From NCBI GenBank assembly GCA_044867925.1, contig JBIOVV010000031.1:1-20444 (forward strand): a DNA stretch of 20,444 nucleotides, written 5' to 3'. This DNA comes from VRUE01 sp044867925 (lineage in GTDB: Bacteria; Actinomycetota; Thermoleophilia; Solirubrobacterales; 70-9). The notes under the pieces were generated by a model. It searched no databases, had not been told where the DNA came from, and saw only the letters and a program-made list of their open reading frames with translations. A program made the position numbers and the translations under genes. Below, piece after piece: positions 8,264 to 12,619 of the stretch. The stretch's first letter is position 1. The number at the start of each line of letters is the position of its first letter.

Positions 8264-8659
8264 ATGCAGAGGCAAATGCTCAAGTCAAAGATCCACCGGG
8301 CGACGGTGACCGATTGCGACGTCGACTACATCGGCAGCATCACGATCGATACCGAGCTGATGGCCGCCGCGGACCTGATCACCAACGAGCAGGTTCACGT
8401 CTGGGGCATCGACAACGGCGCTCGTTTCGTCACCTATGTGATCGACGGCGAGCCCGGCTCGCGCACGATGCAGGTCAACGGCGCCGCCGCTCACCTGACC
8501 CGGCCCGGCCACAAGATCATCGTCGCCTCCTTCGGCGCCTATGACGAGAGCGACCTCGAGGCCTACTCGCCGGTCGTCGTCCACGTCGACGACGACAACG
8601 AGATCGTCGCCGTCGACAGCCATCCCGAGGTACTGCTCGCCGGGCCCGAGGCCGTCTGA
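8264..8659 (+). CDS. panD: Aspartate 1-decarboxylase, pyruvoyl-dependent
   Basis: Makes beta-alanine from L-aspartate for pantothenate synthesis. The proenzyme cleaves itself between Gly24 and Ser25 to create the pyruvoyl cofactor, and that bond is present in YIGSITID at the canonical position. Other family features: the N-terminal MLKSKIHRATVT, VWGIDNG, and NGAAAHL followed by PGHKIIVASF. At 131 residues it matches the family length. A GGAGG four bases before the ATG supports the start. It sits 35 bases behind panC, and its TGA shares one base with the panB ATG (TGATG), indicating coupled translation. Confidence 0.97.
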   Translation: MQRQMLKSKIHRATVTDCDVDYIGSITIDTELMAAADLITNEQVHVWGIDNGARFVTYVIDGEPGSRTMQVNGAAAHLTRPGHKIIVASFGAYDESDLEAYSPVVVHVDDDNEIVAVDSHPEVLLAGPEAV

Positions 8660-9594
8660 TGAGCTCCGGCGCCCGTTCGCACACCGCGCCGCCACCGGCG
8701 GACCGCCCGCCGGTGAGCCTGCCCCGCCTCGCCGAGATGAAGGCAAAAGGCGAACCGATCGCGATGGTCACCGCCTACGACTACCCCTCGGCCAAGGTCG
8801 CCGAGGAGGCGGGCGCCGACATCGTCCTGGTCGGCGACTCGGCGGCGAACGTCGTGCTCGGCCACTCCGGCACCGAGGCGGTGACGCTGGAGGAGATGCT
8901 CGTCCTCGGCAAGGCCGTGCGACGTGGCCTGAGGACGCCGCTGATGGTCGGCGACATGCCGATGGGCAGCTACGAGTCGAGCAACGAGCTGGCGATCCAG
9001 AACGCCCAGCGCCTGGTCAAGGAGACGGGCTGTCAGACGGTCAAGCTGGAGGCGGGGGGGGTCTCGGTCGAGCGCGCCCGGGCGATCGTCCGCTCCGGCA
9101 TCCCGGTGATGGGCCACGTCGGCCTGACGCCCCAGACCGCCACCGCGCTCGGCGGCTACAAGGCCCAGGGCAAGACCGCCCAGAGCGCGATCCAGCTCTG
9201 CGAGGACGCCCTCGCCCTGCAGTCGGTCGGCTGCTTCTCGGTCGTCTTCGAGGCCGTTCCCGCCGCTGTCACCGAGGCGATCGTCGAGAAGCTCGAGATC
9301 CCGGCGATCGGCATCGGCGCCGGGCCCGCCACCGCCGGCCAGGTTCTCGTCTTCCACGACCTGCTCGGCATCACCACCGGGCGGATGGCCAAATTCGTCA
9401 AGCAGTACGCCGACATCCACAACCAGATGGTCGCCGGCATGAATCGGTACGTGAGCGAGGTCCGCAGCGCCCACTTCCCCGAACCGGATCACGTCTACGC
9501 GATCGAGCCCGCCGAGCTGTCGGAGTTCAGGCGTTACCTGGATCAGGAGAGCCTGACCTCGGCCAAGGCTTGGGACTGGGAGCCGTTGCCCTAG
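8659..9594 (+). CDS. panB: 3-methyl-2-oxobutanoate hydroxymethyltransferase (ketopantoate hydroxymethyltransferase)
   Basis: First committed step of pantothenate synthesis: transfers a hydroxymethyl group from 5,10-methylene-tetrahydrofolate to 2-oxoisovalerate. The TIM-barrel motifs are intact: MVTAYDYPSAKVAEEAG, LVGDSAANV (metal ligand Asp60), MVGDMPMGSY (Asp99), VKLEAG, GHVGLTPQT, VFEAVP (catalytic Glu198 equivalent), IGIGAGPATAGQVLV, and LGITTGRMAKFVKQY. At 311 residues it is slightly longer than E. coli PanB because of a proline-rich N-terminus of about 20 residues. The start overlaps panD by one base. It ends the operon; no ketopantoate reductase gene follows. Identification is secure. 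Confidence 0.97.
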   Translation: MSSGARSHTAPPPADRPPVSLPRLAEMKAKGEPIAMVTAYDYPSAKVAEEAGADIVLVGDSAANVVLGHSGTEAVTLEEMLVLGKAVRRGLRTPLMVGDMPMGSYESSNELAIQNAQRLVKETGCQTVKLEAGGVSVERARAIVRSGIPVMGHVGLTPQTATALGGYKAQGKTAQSAIQLCEDALALQSVGCFSVVFEAVPAAVTEAIVEKLEIPAIGIGAGPATAGQVLVFHDLLGITTGRMAKFVKQYADIHNQMVAGMNRYVSEVRSAHFPEPDHVYAIEPAELSEFRRYLDQESLTSAKAWDWEPLP

Positions 9595-9649
9595 CGCTGA
9601 GTTCGCCTTTTCGGGTGCATGAGCCCTCCAAATGACGAAGTCGGCGGTT

Positions 9650-9661
9650 TACGATGCCGCC
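9650..9661 (+). promoter_or_regulatory. Probable leaderless promoter (-10 TACGAT) for the zinc-ribbon gene
   Basis: TACGAT (9650-9655, fitting TAnnnT) lies six bases before the GTG at 9662, which would put the transcription start on the start codon. No Shine-Dalgarno sequence is visible before this GTG, as expected for a leaderless message of the kind common in actinobacteria. No good -35 element is seen, so this rests on spacing. Confidence 0.4.
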
Positions 9662-9919
9662 GTGCCTGTCTACGAGTTCGAGTGCGAGGAGTGCGACCGG
9701 CGCTTCGAGGAGCTGACCGGGAGCGAGACGCGGACGCTGCGCTGTCCGCGCTGCGGCTCAAAACGGACGAAGCGGCTGCTCTCGCGGGTCTCCCCGGCCG
9801 GGCGGCAGCCGCGCGGAGCGCGCGTGCGGTCTGACGAATCGCGCCGCGGAGAGCGGGAAGCGGCGCGTGGCGCGCGAATGGCGGAGACGAAGCGCAAGCG
9901 CGCCAAAGGAGAGTTCTGA
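9662..9919 (+). CDS. FmdB-family zinc ribbon protein
   Basis: Small putative regulatory or structural zinc-ribbon protein of the FmdB/CxxC_CxxC_SSSS family; no molecular role is established. The 85-residue product begins MPVYEFECEECDRRFEEL, which is the family signature start, with zinc-binding pairs Cys8/Cys11 and Cys28/Cys31. The C-terminal half (about residues 42-85) is basic, Arg/Glu-rich and probably disordered. The GTG at 9662 is preferred over an ATG at 9632 because homology starts exactly there. Its TGA shares one base with the ATG of the uracil-DNA glycosylase gene, so the two are translated together and may be functionally linked. Confidence 0.85.
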   Translation: MPVYEFECEECDRRFEELTGSETRTLRCPRCGSKRTKRLLSRVSPAGRQPRGARVRSDESRRGEREAARGARMAETKRKRAKGEF

Positions 9920-10596
9920 TGGCCGCGGCGGAGGAACGCCGCGAGCAGCTGGTGGCGCTCTTCAACGAGGTCAAGGGCTGCACGAAGTGCCCGCTGCACG
10001 CGACCAGGACGAAGGCGGTGTTCGGCGCCGGCAACGCCGATGCCGGCCTGATGTTCGTCGGCGAGGCGCCGGGAGCCGAAGAGGACAGGCAGGGGCTTCC
10101 CTTCGTCGGCCGAGCCGGCCAGCTGCTCAACCAGATGCTGGAAGAGATCGGGCTCTCGCGCGAGGAGGTCTTCATCGCCAACGTGCTGAAGAGCCGGCCG
10201 CCCGGGAACCGAGATCCGCAGCCGCTGGAGATCGAAGCCTGCAAGCCCTACCTCTTCGAGCAGATCCGCTTGATCGAGCCGACGGTCATCTGCACGCTGG
10301 GGAACTTCGCGACCAAGCTGCTCAGCGGCAACCCGACCGGGATCACGCGCGTGCACGGGATGCCCCAGGTGCACGAGCTCGGCGGGCGGACAGTCTTCCT
10401 GCTGCCGCTCTTTCACCCGGCGGCGGCTCTGCGCACCCCGGCGGTGAAGGAGAGCCTGCGGTCCGACCTCGCGGCGCTGCCGGAGCTGCTGGCGATGGGT
10501 CCGCCGGCGCCGGACGAAGAGCCGGTCGACGAGCCCGCCGAGGGGGTCGCCTCACCGCCGGTCCCCGCCGCCGACCAGCTCGACATGTTCGGGTGA
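9919..10596 (+). CDS. Family 4 uracil-DNA glycosylase with 4Fe-4S cluster
   Basis: Removes uracil from DNA to start base excision repair, cytoplasmic/nucleoid. Family 4 marks are present: motif 1 GEAPGAEED (residues 48-56), the following PFVGRAGQLL, NVLKSRPPGNRDP, and motif 2 FHPAAAL (His166). Four cysteines match the iron-sulfur cluster pattern: Cys21 and Cys24 (GCTKCPL), Cys108 (EACKPY) and Cys125 (VICTLGN). After the catalytic domain (about residue 192) comes an acidic, proline-rich tail of about 25 residues ending in DQLDMFG; QLDMF (220-224) fits the bacterial sliding-clamp-binding consensus. At 225 residues it is longer than minimal family 4 enzymes because of this tail. Start overlaps the zinc-ribbon stop (TGATG); stop overlaps tsaE (GTGA). 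Confidence 0.92.
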   Translation: MAAAEERREQLVALFNEVKGCTKCPLHATRTKAVFGAGNADAGLMFVGEAPGAEEDRQGLPFVGRAGQLLNQMLEEIGLSREEVFIANVLKSRPPGNRDPQPLEIEACKPYLFEQIRLIEPTVICTLGNFATKLLSGNPTGITRVHGMPQVHELGGRTVFLLPLFHPAAALRTPAVKESLRSDLAALPELLAMGPPAPDEEPVDEPAEGVASPPVPAADQLDMFG

Positions 10597-11024
10597 AAGC
10601 CGCCAGCACTTCCGCCGCTGAGACGGAAGCGCTCGGCGCTCAGTTGGCCGAGTCGCTCGAGCCCGGCGACGTCGTAGTGGTCAGCGGCGAAGTCGGCGCC
10701 GGCAAGACGACCTTGATCCGCGGTGCCTGCCGGGCCCTCGGCGTCGCGGGCCCCGTCACCTCGCCCACCTTCACGATCGGCCAGCGCTACGAGGGCGCCC
10801 GGGTGCGGATCGCCCACCTCGACCTCTACCGGCTCGAGGACCTCGAAGGCGAGGACCCGGCGCTCCTCGACGACTACCTCACGGACGATGGCATCGCCTT
10901 CGTCGAGTGGCCGGCCGTGGCCGCGCTGCGGCTTGGCGAGCGCCGGATCGTTCCCGTGCGGCTCGCCCACGGCGGCGGCGATCTGCGCCGGATCGAGACG
11001 CCCGCCGCATCTGCCCGCAAATGA
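10593..11024 (+). CDS. tsaE: TsaE, ATPase of the tRNA t6A synthesis complex
   Basis: TsaE binds the TsaB-TsaD dimer and hydrolyses ATP to keep N6-threonylcarbamoyladenosine formation cycling on ANN-decoding tRNAs. The 143-residue protein shows Walker A GEVGAGKTT (residues 32-40), the SPTF motif (57-60), HLDLYRL (75-81) and the EWP motif (105-107), all diagnostic. The start is a GTG at 10593 that overlaps the upstream glycosylase stop (GTGA), so the frame open far upstream is a shadow. tsaB, rimI and tsaD lie downstream, but not contiguously: a small secreted-protein gene intervenes. Confidence 0.93.
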   Translation: MKAASTSAAETEALGAQLAESLEPGDVVVVSGEVGAGKTTLIRGACRALGVAGPVTSPTFTIGQRYEGARVRIAHLDLYRLEDLEGEDPALLDDYLTDDGIAFVEWPAVAALRLGERRIVPVRLAHGGGDLRRIETPAASARK

Positions 11025-11051
11025 GCGTGTTCCGTATGAGGACGGTGCATG

Positions 11052-11057
11052 TAGCAT
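11052..11057 (+). promoter_or_regulatory. Tentative -10 element before the small secreted-protein gene
   Basis: TAGCAT fits the TAnnAT form of a -10 box and lies 36 bases before the ATG at 11094. The matching -35 region (near TTCCGT at 11030-11035) is poor. If real, it gives the secreted-protein gene and perhaps tsaB-rimI their own promoter, apart from tsaE. Confidence 0.25.
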
Positions 11058-11080
11058 CGGACGAACGTTGAAACGCGAAT

Positions 11081-11086
11081 GGAGGG
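11081..11086 (+). promoter_or_regulatory. Ribosome binding site that fixes the secreted-protein start
   Basis: GGAGGG lies seven bases before the ATG at 11094. It overlaps an earlier in-frame ATG at 11079, which has no comparable site, so 11094 is the likely start. Confidence 0.7.
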
Positions 11087-11093
11087 ACGCCCG

Positions 11094-11468
11094 ATGAAGG
11101 GACTGAAGACGCTCACCGCGATGCTGCTTGCGATCGCGCTGCTGGCAGGCGTGGCAACGGCTACGGCGGGCGCGGCTGCGTATAAGCACTACGTCGCCTG
11201 TGGCGTCTCCCAGAACGCGAAGCCGAAGCACAAGTGCCCGAAGAAAGCCAAAAAGGGCGCCTTCTTCAAAAGCATCAAGGCCGACGTCAGCTACAGCGTC
11301 TGTGTCAAGTTCCCGACCGGGAAAAACATCTGCGCGAAAGCGCAGCCGGCGACGCAGGGCACGCTCTACGTCAACAAGATCACCTCGAACATCCCCGGCA
11401 AGCACCGGGTGAGCTGGTTCGTCGAAGGCAAACGGGTCGGCTCCTTCGTCTTCAGGGTCACTGGCTGA
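11094..11468 (+). CDS. Small secreted protein, four cysteines, beta-rich (function unknown)
   Basis: I do not recognise a named family. The 124-residue product starts with a clear signal peptide: MKGLK, a hydrophobic core (LLAIALLAGVATATA), and a probable cleavage near residues 26-29 (AGAAA before YKHY). The mature part is very basic (KPKHKCPKKAKKG, about 40-54) and has four cysteines (36, 48, 70, 80) that could form two disulfides. The C-terminal half (about 88-124) reads like an immunoglobulin-like beta-sandwich edge: GTLYVNKI, GKHRVSWFVEGKRVGSFVFRV. It lies between tsaE and tsaB, an unusual place for an exported protein, and its TGA is next to the start of tsaB. An extracellular binding or envelope role is possible; nothing here shows which. 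Confidence 0.65.
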   Translation: MKGLKTLTAMLLAIALLAGVATATAGAAAYKHYVACGVSQNAKPKHKCPKKAKKGAFFKSIKADVSYSVCVKFPTGKNICAKAQPATQGTLYVNKITSNIPGKHRVSWFVEGKRVGSFVFRVTG

Positions 11469-11469
11469 C

Positions 11470-12177
11470 CTGGGCGCCGAGGAGAAGACGGTCGTCGGCT
11501 TCGACACGGCGACCGCCGACACCGCCGTCTGCGCGATGCGCGGTGGCGAGGTGCTCTACGAGGAGCGCTTGGGGCCGGCCGCCGATGGCGCCCCCCGCCA
11601 CTCGACCGCGCTCTTGGCCGAGGTCGAGCGCGCAGTCGCGGCCAGCGGCGGCTGGGGGCGGATCGGGCTGATCGCGGCGGGGCGCGGGCCAGGCTCCTTC
11701 GTCGGTATTCGCATCGGCCTGGCGACCGCCCGCGGGCTCGCGGCGAGCACCGGCCTGCCCGTCGCCGGGGTCTGCACGCTCGACGCGCTCGGGCTGGCGA
11801 TGACCGGCGGCGGCGGCCTGGCCGTGCTGGACGCTCGCCGCGATGAGGTCTTCGCCGCGCTCTACTCCCGGCAGGGAGAGCGGCTCTGGGAGCCGCTGGT
11901 CGCTTCTCCGCGGGCGCTCGCCGAACGGCTCTCGGCGCTGCCCGCGCCACCGCCGGCAGCCGGATCGGGCGCGGTACGCTTTCGCGATGAGCTGGCAGGT
12001 CGGGGCGCTGAGATCCCCGGCGACGACGATCCCATCCACCGCGTCGCCGCACGGCACGTCTGTGCCCTCGCGGCGGCCGAGCCGGATGGGGCCGGAGCGG
12101 CACTCGAGCCGATCTACCTGAGACCTCCCGATGCGCAGCGATGGCGTGAGCGAGACGATTCCAAGAGAGCAGGCTGA
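11470..12177 (+). CDS. tsaB: TsaB, t6A synthesis scaffold subunit (non-canonical start)
   Basis: TsaB is the inactive ASKHA-fold partner of TsaD in tRNA t6A synthesis. Family features: the first strand VVGFDTATADTAVCA (from 11491), HSTALLAEVERAV, GRGPGSFVGIRIGLATARGLA, GVCTLDALG and VLDARRDEVFAALYS. The first ATG in frame (11536) would remove the essential first strand. Upstream, the frame runs back to a TGA at 11410-11412 without any ATG, GTG or TTG. The CTG at 11470, one base behind the stop of the secreted-protein gene, is the most plausible start (235 residues, by termination-reinitiation); CTG 11461 is an alternative. The 3' end overlaps rimI. Identity is secure, the start is not. Confidence 0.85.
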   Translation: MGAEEKTVVGFDTATADTAVCAMRGGEVLYEERLGPAADGAPRHSTALLAEVERAVAASGGWGRIGLIAAGRGPGSFVGIRIGLATARGLAASTGLPVAGVCTLDALGLAMTGGGGLAVLDARRDEVFAALYSRQGERLWEPLVASPRALAERLSALPAPPPAAGSGAVRFRDELAGRGAEIPGDDDPIHRVAARHVCALAAAEPDGAGAALEPIYLRPPDAQRWRERDDSKRAG

Positions 12178-12616
12178 GGCAGAGGGCGCGGGCGCGATCA
12201 GGCGCCTCGCCTACAGCGACCTGCCCGCGGTCATCTCGATCGAGCGCCGCTCCTTCCCGACCCCGTGGTCGCTGGCGATGTTCGTGCTCGAGCTCTCCAA
12301 GCCGTCCGGCATCTGCCTGGCCGCGACCGAGGGCGACGAGCTGCTCGGCTATCTCGTCTGCTCGCGCTACGACCGGGTCTGGCACCTGATGAACGTCGCC
12401 GTCGCGCCGGAGCGCCGCCGCCGCGGCGTTGCCCGTCGGCTGATCGCCAAGCTGATCGAGGAAGGAGGCGGCAGCCTGCCCTTCACGCTCGAGGTGAGGG
12501 TCTCCAACCAGCCGGCGATCGCGATGTACGAGCGCCTCGGCTTCCGCTCCGCCGGCGTGCGTCCCCGCTACTACCAGGACAACGGCGAGGACGCGCTGAT
12601 CATGTGGCTGGATTGA
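12131..12616 (+). CDS. rimI: RimI, ribosomal-protein-alanine N-acetyltransferase (GNAT)
   Basis: GNAT enzyme that acetylates the N-terminal alanine of ribosomal protein S18; in many bacteria its gene lies with tsaB and tsaD. Features: the domain start IRRLAYSDLPAVISIERRSF (residues 23-42), the acetyl-CoA loop PERRRRGVARRLI (93-105), LEVRVSNQPAIAMYERLGF (about 120-138) and the terminal RPRYYQDNGEDALIMWLD. The ATG at 12131 overlaps tsaB by 47 bases; a GTG at 12146 is possible and neither has a good ribosome site. The first 22 residues are acidic and not conserved. Its stop is three bases from the stop of the convergent helicase-nuclease gene, with no terminator between. Family assignment is firm, the S18 substrate is inferred from context. 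Confidence 0.9.
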   Translation: MRSDGVSETIPREQAEAEGAGAIRRLAYSDLPAVISIERRSFPTPWSLAMFVLELSKPSGICLAATEGDELLGYLVCSRYDRVWHLMNVAVAPERRRRGVARRLIAKLIEEGGGSLPFTLEVRVSNQPAIAMYERLGFRSAGVRPRYYQDNGEDALIMWLD

Positions 12617-12619
12617 GCG

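Noticed and set aside
11079..11093. ATG at 11079 as start of the secreted-protein gene
   Set aside because: Its last base begins the GGAGGG that serves the ATG at 11094, and the signal peptide is typical from 11094 onward.
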